Source of the DNA: Tetragonia tetragonoides
Lineage: Eukaryota; Streptophyta; Magnoliopsida; Caryophyllales; Aizoaceae
DNA: 64,000 nucleotides
NCBI GenBank assembly: GCA_038025085.1
Contig: CM076139.1
Span: 20,105,307 to 20,169,306 of the forward strand
Reading direction: 5' to 3'
Positions within the stretch are counted from its first letter, which is position 1. Each line of letters opens with the position of its first letter. Below are positions 11,398 to 21,998 of the stretch, in pieces. Position numbers and translations under genes: made by a program. The notes beneath the pieces are model-generated. The model did no database searches, was not told the origin of the DNA, and saw nothing but the letters and a program-made list of their open reading frames with translations.

Positions 11398-12474
11398 TGT
11401 AAAGACCCGGGATTTTCCATCTGCTCCAACGAGTGCGTCCTTATAGAAAGTTTGTACCCAATAATAAAGGGTTCGGGGGCGAAGGTATGAGTTGGGAAGG
11501 TGTTAGGCACCCAACTCGCACGTATTATGACGGCCTCTACTAACTCAAGTTTGCTTAATAATTTAAAGACATAATTCCCATGCAAAACCGGATTAACAAC
11601 TTAGACTTAGACTAATAATTCGTTCATCACAAGCATCATAACATTTATTTTTAACCCTTGTATAGACATGCATTTGATTGACAAATTGAGCATTACAACG
11701 ACTAGACATGCTTGGAAGGACAATATTTAGGAAGCAAAAAAAACGTTATTCTAGCATGATATTTATATTATGATTACTAGAAAAATAAACAATTAGGCAA
11801 TTAATTTAATTTGTGCCCTCAGCAGTTAGTACCTGAACTGTAGGCTATATTTGACAAGAATAGTAAAGACAAGATCTCAAGAATAGATTTGGAAGAAAGA
11901 GGGAGAAGCTCAGTGTTAATACTCCTTAGAATAGAGGTTGTCAACTGTAGACTGTGTGATTTGAACTAAGGGAGGAGGGTTGTATTTATAGCCGCAGGAA
12001 GTAGGGCTTAACGGGTGAAGAGAAGCCAAATTTTGGAGTTGGGCTGAAAAATAGCCGGGCCTGGACGCTCAGCCAGCGCCGCTAGCGACTCTGGATTTTA
12101 TTCCAGAGCCGCTGACGGCTGTCATATGCCAGCTGGATGTCGTCATAATGACGACATCCAGTCTATTTTAATTTTCCGGAGGAATTTAGAGTTTCCGAAA
12201 AATATGAAAAGACCGTTTTACCCTTAGGTAGTAAAAGACGGTTCTACCCCCATTCCGCAACTTGGCAACCGGGAGTCGAAAAAGTCATGAGAGGTGTCGT
12301 TGGAAAGCTCTTGAACGGGGCTTTTGAATGGGACTGGAATAAAGGATTGATCGAGGAAAAACCTGAGACCTTATCTTACCTATTAAAGAAAAAATAGCGT
12401 TCAAGTTTATAAATTACTCCTTTCATCATCGGGCTATTGCGGAGAAATTTGAAGGCTTTTTTTTGGCGTCTACA
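11398..12474 (-). mobile_element. 3' LTR of Tat-type element E, inserted in D pol
   Basis: On minus it runs from TGTAGACGCC (12474) to GGGTCTTTACA (11398), 1,077 bases with TG..CA ends. The same family of LTR is at 35271-36544 and 47280-48030. A TATA-like CTATAAATACA lies near 11981-11992 (minus), matching CTATAAATACG at 35753 in the plus-strand copy. Near 12076-12130 it contains gccgctagcg motifs. Its outer end is fused to the RT of D; the partner target-site copy is not visible because the 5' half of E is lost. Confidence 0.82.
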
Positions 12475-12490
12475 GAAGCCCCCACTTTGA
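12475..12490 (-). other. Polypurine tract of element E
   Basis: Minus strand TCAAAGTGGGGGCTTC immediately before the LTR start TGTAGACGCC. It is one arm of a 9-bp inverted repeat with bases near 12510-12518 (GATCAAAGT / ACTTTGATC). Confidence 0.7.
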
Positions 12491-12539
12491 TCGAGCTTGA
12501 GTAAAAGCGAAGATCAAAGTATTCCGAAGGCGACATGCA

Positions 12540-13400
12540 GGATGCTGATGTGCACATGGTGTGTGAGAGTGTACAGTATTTATGCATATGAAGATAAACC
12601 TGAGTTGGGACATGCTCGTAGCGTGCTAAGATTTCATCTTTGTGAACACAAGAGAAAATAAAGGTTATGGTTAGCAGAATAGAACACCGCTCGTAGATGG
12701 TCTAAACGTCTGCTGGGGACCTGTATTCAGAGTGAATGAAAAAGTTAGTAATACTTTGAGAATGATCAACGTAGAGTGGTTTGACAAACAGTGACTAAAC
12801 ACCGCTTGGTGGGTGCCGAGATTTCGTCCCTGTAAGAGAAACGAAAATGTCGACAAGATAGCGCGATTAAAAATAATGGCTGTAAATGGGAAGTAACACT
12901 GGTGAGAGTGAATAGTATAAATGCTTTATTCTGAGCAAACAGTGACTAAGCACCACTCGGCGGATGCCGAGATTGCGTCCCTTCATAAGAAACGAAAAGG
13001 TCGACGAGACAACGCAATCGAAAATGACGGCTGTAAAATGGTTAAAACATAAGAATAGTTTAAACGCAATAGCTTAAGCAATCATTGACTAAAACATATA
13101 AAAAAGCAAAGGACAGTATAACAGCCACAGTTTAAGCAATCGTTGACTGACACAAAATAAGTGACCTCGTAGAAGGACAGTTTAACCGCAATAGCTTAAG
13201 CGATCATTGACTGACCCGATTTTGTGACGTTGGGACTTTGGGACTTTCATTGGGAAGGACAGTTTAACCGCAAGCGGTCATTGACTGACCCAACTTTGGG
13301 ACGTTGGGACTTTGAGACTTTCGTAGGGAAGGACAGTTAAACCGCAAGCGATCATTGACCGACCCGACTTTGGGATGTTGGGACTTTGATGAGGCCAGCA
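12540..13400. repeat. Tandem repeats in 3' region of element E
   Basis: Two kinds are visible. A long unit ('aacagtgactaa(g)caccnctnggngg..tgccgag' to 'atggctgtaaa') occurs at about 12785-12885 and 12945-13035. A 67-70 base unit ('cattgactgaccc..gacgttgggactttgngactttc..ggaaggacagtttaaccgcaagcg') occurs about three times at 13200-13395. Position between PPT and PMD gene matches the array of element D, but the sequences are unrelated. Confidence 0.75.
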
Positions 13401-13688
13401 GATTTACCGGGCTTAACATAATTTGGCACTTCGGGCGATAAATATCATCGGGGCATATATCCGGGCTCATGTATTTGGGACCTGCAAAAATAATTGGGTT
13501 AGTTTAACCTAAAAATAATTGATACCATAAGATGGGCCAATTGTTGAATTTTGAATTAGTGGGCCAAAGGGACTCGCTCCCGCGCGCTTGGTATTGATCT
13601 TTGCCGCGAACGAACTGAAATAACGGCTTCTGGGCTGGAAAACGTTGTGGGACAACAGACGGGGGCCCGCGTGTGCAGGCCTAGCAGG

Positions 13689-13730
13689 GCCGCTAGCGGC
13701 GTTGGGCTCTTGTTGAGGGCCGCTAGCGGC
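13689..13730. repeat. Two perfect GCCGCTAGCGGC palindromes upstream of E PMD gene
   Basis: The 12-base palindrome occurs at 13689-13700 and again at 13719-13730, exactly 30 bases apart. Copies also lie upstream of aORF2 in E and C and inside the G LTR. Confidence 0.8.
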
Positions 13731-14022
13731 GCTCATCTTGAGCAGCTAAAAAGGCTTTTCGCGAATTATTTTTTTTGCGTTTGCCTCATTCTTCTTCTTC
13801 TTCTTCGAGCCATTGTCGAGCATACTTCACCATTGTTGAGTGATTTTACTTCCTCAAGGTAAGCTGATTCTTGACCAAATTCTTCGATTTTTGCCTTGAA
13901 CTTGCTTATTTTTCCGCCTAGTTGCTGAATTTTGGGTTGCATTGTTGAATGGGTACTTGTTTCTTGCGAATCTAAAACTTGAAATTTTCACTTGTAGAGA
14001 GAGAAAGCTTCATTCTTCTTCT

Positions 14023-16485
14023 ATGGCTCCTAAGGACAAAGGAAAACGTCCCATGGGTGAGGAGGAGGAGAACCGGGACGTCTTTCGTACTGGGTTTCTT
14101 CCACTAGTACGCCCCTTGCTCGACATGCAGACGAGGCACGTTTGTGCCAGGATTCGTTTATGCGGATGGACTGGCGCCCGGGTGGGGTTTGGGACCGTAG
14201 TATTTTGCTACTGGACAGGCAAAGTCATTTGTTTAACCTTCAGTTGGTATGTTTTCTGACTCTCTCTTTTTTTCTTTTTTTTTTTTTGGTTCTGTTCAGT
14301 ATATATGTACATTTTTTTTGAACTGAAAATTTGAACTGTTAGTTCTTCGGCAGAGGAACAAATTGGGACTTGCACTGGATTGTTGGTCAGCTGTATATAA
14401 TTTGTGTGAAATTATTTTGGCCGTATTTGTAGCATATGGGGTGTTGAGAAAATTTTGTTTGTTGGCTAGGGTATTGGTGTTTTGCTGCAGGCTCATGGGT
14501 CTACTTCCCATTGGGCTATGATGCTGGAGAAATTTTTTGTGGGAGTTAGGGATATAGTGCTGGGTTCGGGCACTTTTTGTCGGTTATCCCGTCTTGTCAC
14601 TCTGGGGACACTAGGATCATCGCTCGGGGGTTGTTGGAGAGGTTCTGGGATACCACAAACACTTTCCATACGCCTGTGGGGGAGATGTCTTCTACCCCCT
14701 ATCAGTTTGCTGTGCTGACAGGCTTATCTTTTATAGGGCGTCATATACAGTATGACGTGGGTTACCATCGGCGGAGTGATAGGTTGCTTGAGCTTTATGG
14801 GCCTGTGTCCGCCCATTTTAGAGATGATCGAGTTTCCTTGCCGAGGTTATGGGCGGCCTTGGCGGAGCTGGGGCTTACTCAGGAGCAGAGGGCCCGTATT
14901 TTCTTAGCTTGCCTGTTGGGGTCAACCATTTTTGCCCAGAAGAAGAGCGTGTGTCAGGTGGGCTTCTTGACATGTTTGGACGACTTATCCAAAGTCCATG
15001 AGTACAACTTTGGTGCTCTCGCGTATGCTACCTTAGTGAGATGGTGTCGCCAGGCTTGCAGGCCTAGGTCGATGAGTGAGAGGGTGTCTATCTTGGGCCA
15101 GTGGAAGATACTAGAGTTAGGCACATATATTTCTCTTTTCCTTTGCATATGCATGCTTTTCAAGAGCGTTGTATCTCATCATTTTTTTCTCGTATGGCAG
15201 TTGTGGTTCTTTGAGTACTTTCCCGCTTTTGGTCCTCACCGTCCTGGTTTGAAGATGTTCCCACTAGGTTCTCGGTGGATTGGTAGAGATAACCACCCAT
15301 TTTCCTCTTTGGAGCATTTTCGGGCTGCCTTTGAGAGTCATGCTGCGTCTAAGGTAAGTTGTCTTCGCCTTGTTGGTGTGTGTGTATATATATATACTTT
15401 GATCTGGTAATCTGCAGGTGTCGTGAACTGCCTTTGATGATATTCATGTGGTTCCGCCGCATATTAGAGTCCTTTAGGGTATATTACTTGAGGGTGATCT
15501 TTGAGGGGCCATTTGGCTTTGCGTGGTACTTGGGGGACCGTTTGACTCGGTTGGTCTATCCTGCCTTGGGTTGTCATTTGGATTCGGAGGACCCTCCTAT
15601 GACCATGTTCTATCTACGCAGCCTGAGCGTAGAAGACTTGGGTGTCGTGACTCGCGGCATGGCTGCCACGGAGTTTATTGAGCCGGAGATTGCTGCCTTG
15701 GACCGCACGACCTTGTACCTGGCCTATTTCTTGGGTCGTCTGATGCCCGACCTCGCTTCTGAGGTAAGATTTTTATTTGTGCCTTTTCAGCTATATGCAT
15801 GATATACTGACTTTGTGTTTTGCATGTGGATCGTTTGGCTCCTCAGGGTCCCAGGAGGTCCAATTCTAGAATTCCTCGGGGCCAGCCCCCAAGCGTGACC
15901 TTGCCGAGCAATGAGGTGAGGTACATTGGTGAGAGCGGGGGACGTATAGTAGAGGAGTTCCCTCTACATAGTGCTAATGGAGAGACCGTGGAGGGCTTGC
16001 CCTTGCCTGATGGTTGTACGGGGGTAAGTTTTTTTTTTATCCCTTCTTGTGTTTTGTTTTTGCTTTTGAATGCTGACTCTATCTTTTGTTTCTTGTTGTA
16101 GCTGAACCAGGAGCACACCTCTGAGATATTTTCTCCAGCGGGTTTTCAACCTTCTTTCGATAGTAGGCCTACTGTGACCCCTATGGCTGGAGGTTGGGCG
16201 AACGCCCCTGGATGGGATATGCCTCAAACTGGGCCTTCATATCAGGATGTGGCTATGGACTTTGCTAGTCAAGACACATAGAGTTTCTTTGGAGCGGGGT
16301 TTCCGGCAAGTACCCCTATGCATGCGCCAGCATATGATAGACATGATATGAGGCCTAACAACAGCATGCCCATTTATAGCTCATTTAGTACTTAGATCTC
16401 CTTCCACTACTCGGCTGGGAACTATGGCCAGGGACCATCCGTTGAGGGTGAGGCTGACAGCAATGGCGATGATGACTCCGGTTGA
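14023..16485 (+). pseudogene. Antisense PMD gene of element E, intron-containing, broken
   Basis: Starts ATGGCTCCTAAGGAC at 14023 (MAPKDKGKRPMGEEEE). Exon 1 ends near 14246; exon 2 starts near 14490 after gctgcag. The PMD core is clear: AGFGHF, RGLLERFWDTTNTFHTPVGE, ARIFLACLLGSTIF, LEDL-like LDDLSKVHEYNFGALAY and LWFFEYFPAFGPHRP. Further exons are about 15201-15353, 15418-15762, 15847-16023 and 16102-16485, with gtaag donors and cag/tag acceptors. PMDs are plant-specific domains found in MAIN/MAIL nuclear proteins and in Ty3/gypsy cargo. Breaks: a stop near 14547, a donor that reads TT instead of GT near 15116, a frame change near 15480, a stop at about 16279 and another near 16394, and a deletion that removed the exon border seen in C at 41429-41503. 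Confidence 0.8.
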
Positions 16486-17065
16486 GCAATGTAGGATCGC
16501 TTTGTAAACATTTGGCCTTGAAATGTTAAACTCCTGTTTTTATGCATTTTATATGATATGTATGCTATGATGACTCGATTATGCCCGTCTGATCTCTAAG
16601 TATGCAATGTGTTATGCAGTAAAGAGTAGGCCACAATTTAGGGAATAAAATAAAGAAAAGGGTAAAAATTGCAAGAAAAAGCAAAAATTACACATATTAT
16701 ACCCCCTAAACAATGATAAAAAAAAATGGAAACAGATAAAACTAAGAGAGTCTCGGGCTTCGTAATTCCGTTGTGCATCTGAAAAACTGGGCTTAAATCG
16801 AGCAGAATAGACCAAGTGGGCGGGCTGGAACAAAAAGAGAAAAAATGACTGGCCCGAGGTCAGGGCTGCTAGCGGCGCTAGGCTGGGCCGCTAGCGACGC
16901 TGGGTTGGAGATGAGGGCCGCTAGCGGTTCTGACTTTGGGCCTTTTTCGTGGAGTTCTGACTTCTTTTTACCCGATTCTTTGTTTATATTCGTGGATTTA
17001 CGGGATGTCTAATGCCGTATCACTTTTCAGACTCTAGCTCTCTCAAATTTCCCAAAGCTTCTACC
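16486..17065. repeat. Spacer upstream of E aORF2 with three GCCGCTAGCGGC-type palindromes
   Basis: Near-perfect copies at 16865-16876 (gctgctagcggc), 16887-16898 (gccgctagcgac) and 16917-16928 (gccgctagcggt). The rest is AT-rich and resembles 42010-42540 of element C closely (for example the gcaagaaaaagcaaaaattacac stretch). No TATA as clear as in C; 'tgtttatattcg' near 16981 is the likely decayed equivalent. Confidence 0.65.
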
Positions 17066-18412
17066 ATGGTGAAATCCTTTGAAAACGTGTTCGATGCCCG
17101 GTGTAAAAATCTGACCATAGAAGATAAACTTGAACTGGCTCCGTACCATATCTCTACCTTATTGGCTTTAAGGCCAACCAAAATTTTGTGGCCCCTTCTT
17201 CGATCTACTCCGAATTATTAGGACCCTGACTTGCACGTTTTCCGTTTTGGTAATTCTAAACTATGCCCTTTTGTTGAGGAATTTGCTGCAATTACTAATA
17301 TGTCTGATGCTCTTCCCCCAGATGTGCCTTATTTGAGAGATGGTTTTAGTGATCAGTATAGGAAATCCCTAGGTTTGACATCTGTAGAAGCCAAAAGTAT
17401 TATTCGCGGTGTTGATGTGGACTTAGTTCAAATCTGCGAAAAGTTTGCTATTTCTTCTGAACATGATGTGATATTTAGGCGTTGCCGCCGACAGGCTTTT
17501 GTACTTTGCCTATTAAATCGCCTATTGTTTGCAAATGCAGAGTCCTCCAACTTGGGTAGAGGCTCGTTGTTGCGAGTGGTGAATCAAATGGCTGAAGGAC
17601 ATTCTCCTTTGCATCTTGTTGAAGTAGAAACTATTATAGGGCTTGATAGGTTGAAAATCTCGCCTCACGAAACTTTTTCTGGAAGCCCCCTCCTGCTTCA
17701 AATCTGGTTATGTGAGCATCTAAGGTTGATAGAATTGCCAGAGAAGATGATAGCTCGTACTCCTCTAGCCTGGTCAAAGAAAACTTATACCGCTGCTAGC
17801 TTCTTGGTTAGAAAAAGGCTATATGATGCAAAGACCCTTGCTGAATGGGATGCCTTTTTCCATGCAGGACCTGTTATCCGTTGGCATGTGACCTGGTGGA
17901 GCTTGATCTCTTTGGTGGCTTGCTGCAAATTTATCCCTTATACTACCATAGTGGGGTTGTACAGGAGTACCTTCTTCTTTCCTTCTAGGGTCATGAGGCA
18001 ATATGGGTTGAAGCAAGTTATTCCTCGTCAGGAGACCACGAGACTGCCTACCTTGGCTCTGACCACAGAGTTTGCTCGAGACTGGGGAAAATATTGGCGT
18101 AGCCGGGATCGCTGGACTGTACCTCAGGTGATTGTCCTGACTCAAGTTTCTGAGACCTACTTGAATTGGCTTTCCTGCAGTGATGGAGAAGCGAGACGAG
18201 CCCTTGGTCATGAGGAGTGGGACCAACTAAAGCCTAAGTATGACACGAGAATAGGAAGCAAGACAAGAAAGGAAGGGCCTTATGAGGAAGGCTATCACGC
18301 ACTGAAAAGAAGCAAGCCCTCATCTCAAGGAAGCAATCAAAAGTCGTACTCAAGCTAGGGTCCTTCAAAGAAAAACTCTTCAACGAAGCCTTCTAAAGGG
18401 AAGAAGGATTAA
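17066..18412 (+). pseudogene. Antisense aORF2 of element E, PMD-like (DUF7745-type), nearly intact
   Basis: ATG at 17066 in CTACCATGG context; one long frame of about 448 codons to TAA at 18410-18412, with only two stops: TAG near 17219 where C has Trp (TGG) and TAG at 18356 where C has Gln. Blocks: PTKILWPLLRSTPNY, DLHVFRFGNSKLCPFVEEFA, RRQAFVLCLLNRLLFAN, SPLLLQIWLCEHLRLIELP, and a central WHVTWWSLISLVACCKFIPY hydrophobic stretch. The C-terminus is Lys/Ser-rich. No intron, unlike D. Order and spacing of blocks parallel the PMD core, so I read it as a diverged PMD relative; its biochemical role is unknown. AATAAA follows at 18557. Confidence 0.75.
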
Positions 18413-18556
18413 AGTAGTTTCCTTAGAAAGCAAGTCTAGTTTTTTTTTAAAAAAGTAATAGGAATTTGTTTAGCATAAACCCTCGTAGTTGTACTTATTT
18501 TTTTTGTAACCTTAGGAAGTTCAATTCTCGCAATGTAACCTTATTCGTTCAGTTTG

Positions 18557-18562
18557 AATAAA
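18557..18562 (+). terminator. Poly(A) signal AATAAA after E aORF2
   Basis: AATAAA 145 bases after the aORF2 stop. An AATAAA stands at the same relative position in C (44090-44095), embedded in the shared phrase 'ttcagtttgaataaa'. Confidence 0.55.
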
Positions 18563-18625
18563 AATTATCCCTTTTTGAATGAGTTGAATGGAATTTTGGA
18601 TTGATTTTGGCCGGGCCCCTTAAAA

Positions 18626-18670
18626 GGGTTACCTACGTATCCAGTGTGGAATCAGGCCAGCGTAGTTCGT
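18626..18670. promoter_or_regulatory. Conserved non-coding block between convergent aORF2 and pol (E copy)
   Basis: GGGTTACCTACGTATCC, eight bases, then GAATCAGGCCAGCGTAGTTCG. It stands between AATAAA of aORF2 and the integrase stop on the other strand. See also 8614, 34347 and 44159. Confidence 0.75.
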
Positions 18671-18716
18671 TCAATTTGTATACCTCTTTTTTTTTTTAAA
18701 TTTTCGGGATTTTTTT

Positions 18717-20065
18717 TTAGACGTAGCACTTCTTCAGTTGGTCCATGTTGGTGAGCTGACTGAACTCGATGCCATCAATGTCCATGAGTCAGACTACGCC
18801 TCCTGATAAGATGTCTTTAATGATAAACGGACCGGACCAGTTCGGTCGAAATTTGCCCCTGGGGTCAGTAACTGGGGCACATAATTCTTTTTAAACTAAG
18901 TCCCCTTCCTTTAGATTTCGAGGTCGAACCTTTTTGTTGAATTCTCTTGCCATGCGTTGCTGGTACATGTGGGAATGGTCTAGGGCTCGTAGGCGTCTTT
19001 CATCTGTGAACAAGAGTTCCTCGTAGCAGGCTTGCAACCATTGGGTTTCGGGAATTTCACCCTCTAAGGCCATACGCATGGAGGGTAGTTGGACTTCTAT
19101 AAGTAGCACTGCTTCCATTCCGTAGACTAGGGAATAAGGTGTTGCTCCTGTGGAGGATCTTATGGACGTCCTATGTCCCCAAAGAGAAAATGGGAGTTTT
19201 ATGGGCCAATCTTTGTAGTTCTGTATCATCTTTTCAATGATAGTTTTGAGGTTTTTGTTGGCGGCTTCTACTGCGCCGTTGGTCTGGGGACGGTAAGGGG
19301 ATGATTTGTGGTGCTGGATTTTGTAGTTCTTTAGGAGGGTGGTTGTTTCGGATTTATGAGATCCATGGTCACTAATAATTTCATGCGGAACACCGTATCG
19401 GCAGATGATGTTATTCCTTATGAATTTGGACACTTGTTTGGAGGTGAGGACGGCATAGCCTTCAACCCATTTGGTAAAATAGTCTATGGTTACTAGGATG
19501 TATTCATGTCCTTCCGAGCCTTTCGGGGTGATTTTACCGATGATATCTATTCTCCATGCGGAAAACGGCCAAGGGGATGTGAAGTTGTGGAGCATTGAGG
19601 GCGGCATATGCTGCAGGTTGGCATATATCTGACACTTCTTTCATTTCTTGACAGTCATAACAATCCCTTTCTATGGTGGTCCAGTAGTATCCAAGTCGTA
19701 GGACCTTTCTAGAGAGCATTTGACCATTCATGTGTGGTCTGCACACACCATTGTGTACCTCATCCACGATCTCTGCTGCTTCTTCGGCGTTCACGCATCT
19801 GAGGTTGACCTTGTTGTGGGACTTCTTGTATAGAATCCCCTTGTTCTCTATGTATTGTACCGCTAAGAAACGGATGACCCGTTGAGCTCTTATTGGCGCG
19901 TCCTGAGGGTATATTCCTTTGGTAATGTAGTTGAAGATGTCTTGGTACCGGATCTTCTTTGATCGGAGCCAGGGTCAGATCCTTGTCAAGGTCGTTGCAT
20001 AAGGCTGGCTCGCTTCTTCTTGTGGAATGGCATCGTTGAGGGAGTTCAGCTACTCAAATTCCTGT
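18717..20065 (-). pseudogene. Integrase remnant of element E (RT and RNase H absent)
   Basis: The minus strand from about 20060 encodes the linker that normally joins the archaeal RNase H to integrase (YPQDAPIRAQ, QYIENKGILYKKS), then the zinc finger (HNGVCRPHMNGQMLSRKV..CYDCQ), the catalytic core (SPWPFSAWRIDIIGKI, TIDYFTKWVEGYAV, IISDHGSH, SPYRPQTNGAVEAANK) and the C-terminal domain to the stop at 18717. It is broken by frame changes near 19610-19670 and near 19970, and a stop near 18892. Upstream there is no RT or RNase H: a spacer follows instead, as in element C. Confidence 0.8.
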
Positions 20066-20420
20066 AAAAGAGATGATTTGCATTCTTGCTTTGCGAAGTT
20101 TACTTACATTGCTTAAATTGATTAGTTAATGATTTGTGCAACTTTGAGTTCATTGGATTTATCAATAGCCAAACAAAGAAAGAAATGAGCAAGAGGAATT
20201 TTTATTGATTTGCAACAAAAGATAACCACACATGACCTTAGAGAAGAGGGTCTCTAATTCCAGTCAAAAAGAAACTAGACTTAGAAAGAAAAGTAAAAAG
20301 GGGAACATTCCCTGTTCAAGATTCAACCTAAAGATTTAGCTAAGATCCTAACTCGACAAAACTTGGGGACTCAGACTCGATTCCTCTAGCTCTTGTGGGT
20401 AGCCAACTAATTCCAGGCTC
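20066..20420. other. Non-coding spacer replacing RT-RNase H in element E
   Basis: About 350 bases that align with 45625-45975 of element C nearly base for base (shared phrases include 'cttacattgcttaaattgatt' and 'aatttttattgatttgc'). No ORF. It sits where RT and both RNase H domains should be. Confidence 0.7.
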
Positions 20421-21998
20421 CATCGGCACCCTCTTCTTCCTTTAGAGGTAGCGGAATCTCTCCGCTGTCTATGATTCTGTATATCATCTATCAGGCGGAT
20501 GCAGTCGTCCGTGTAGTAGCCAAAGGTTTGGTGATAGCGGCACTAGGAGTCCTTATCTTTGTTTATCTTCTGGAGGTTGTCAGTGGAAATCACAGGCTTA
20601 AGGTATCTTCTGATCTCCATATGAGGGCATTCATAACATTTCCAATGGGGACACGCAGATGTGTATACTGTTTTTGGTCGAAGCGGCACCATCCTTTTAT
20701 AGTCCAGGCACTAGGAGACCACATGGTTCCTTGAAAGTGGTGATTACCCTTTTTAGGCGCTTGCACTTGTTGGTATGATGCCCATTGGCTTCACAATATT
20801 TGCACCGGAGATAGGGATTTCCGTCCTTGGGAAGCATTTGAGGGGTAGGCCTTCTCGGGTGAGCATACCCGTAGTTGACCATCTTGCTGAACATTTCGTC
20901 CTGCTGGAAACAAGCTTCCCCTTTTGCCAGAATAATATCGCATTCTGTGGGTTTTTCCAGCGAGGCAATTTTCTCCTTCATTTGCCGAATTGCATTGTGA
21001 TGTTGTGCCACATAGATAGACATCCCCTCGATGGTTTCTTTTATTTCTTCGAACTCATCGGGCTCTCCTATTTCTTCAGGCGGATAGGTCTCAAATTCTT
21101 CAGAATCAGTGGAGTTGTAAGATTTGGTGTCTTCTTCTATGAGGGCTATCTCTTTGGGAGAAAATCCCCAAAGCTCAATATCCTTACTATCATGTTCTAT
21201 CTTCAAGATAGAAGCCTTGTCGATGGTTGCTTTGAGTGGGTTGGCTTCGATTTCCACGATTTCTCCTTCTAGCATCATCTTGACTTTTTGGTGGAGGGTA
21301 GAGGCTACAGCATTTAGACCATGGAGCCAAGGTCGTCCCAACAGCAAGTTGAAAGTGGCTGGAATATCCATGACGTAAAACTGGACCATTTTCTCTATAG
21401 CTGCTGAGGTGACATTCATGGTTATGGTGCCGAGGACCTTTCTGCTGGAGTTGTCATAAGCACGTAAGCCTTGTGCTGAGTGAGCCATTGATATCGATGC
21501 CCAATTTTGCTGTGTTTCTTAACGGGCATACGTTCATGGCGGATCTATTGTCCACTAGGGTCATAGGCACATACTTGCCCATATCGAATACAGTCAAGTA
21601 TAAAGCATTGTTGTGTGAGGATCCTTCGGGAGGTAGCTCACTGTCGGAGAAGGTAATGATCGGTTGTGGTTTATCCCCTACTAAGAAGCTGACCAGCTCG
21701 TCAGGCCTCATATCTTGCGACACGGAAACTTTTGACAACGACTCCAAAATGGCTTATCGGTGTTCGTGAGACGAGGCTAAGAGTTGCCAAATGGAGATAT
21801 CGGCTTTGATCCTTTTGACTTGTCCTTTAATGGGAGACTCTTTGTCCTTGGCGGGAGTTTCTTCAGCTTCCTCTTCAACTGGAGGCTGAACCCTGTCACT
21901 GTCGATTTTTGGTGGCCTATAATGACTACCAGAACGTGTCAAATGGGCCATGCCTATGGGAGATCTGGTTTGGACTTCCCATACTTCTTCTTCGTGGA
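20420..21998 (-). pseudogene. Gag C-terminus and aspartic protease remnant of element E
   Basis: Minus strand, in order: a gag end (MAHLTRSGSHYRPPK near 21950); the Tat-type linker ITFSDSELPPEGSSHNNALY near 21660; the protease active site VDNRSAMNVCP near 21560; LLLGRPWLHGLNAVASTLHQ near 21340; then an acidic region and two knuckle-like motifs, CKYCEANGHHTNKC near 20800 and YHQTFGYYTDDC near 20510. The catalytic D-N-G is D-N-R here, so the protease should be dead; GGA to AGA is a single transition. Frames break near 21760 and 21460. Gag N-terminus is missing: at about 21998 the sequence switches to element F on the other strand. Confidence 0.72.
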
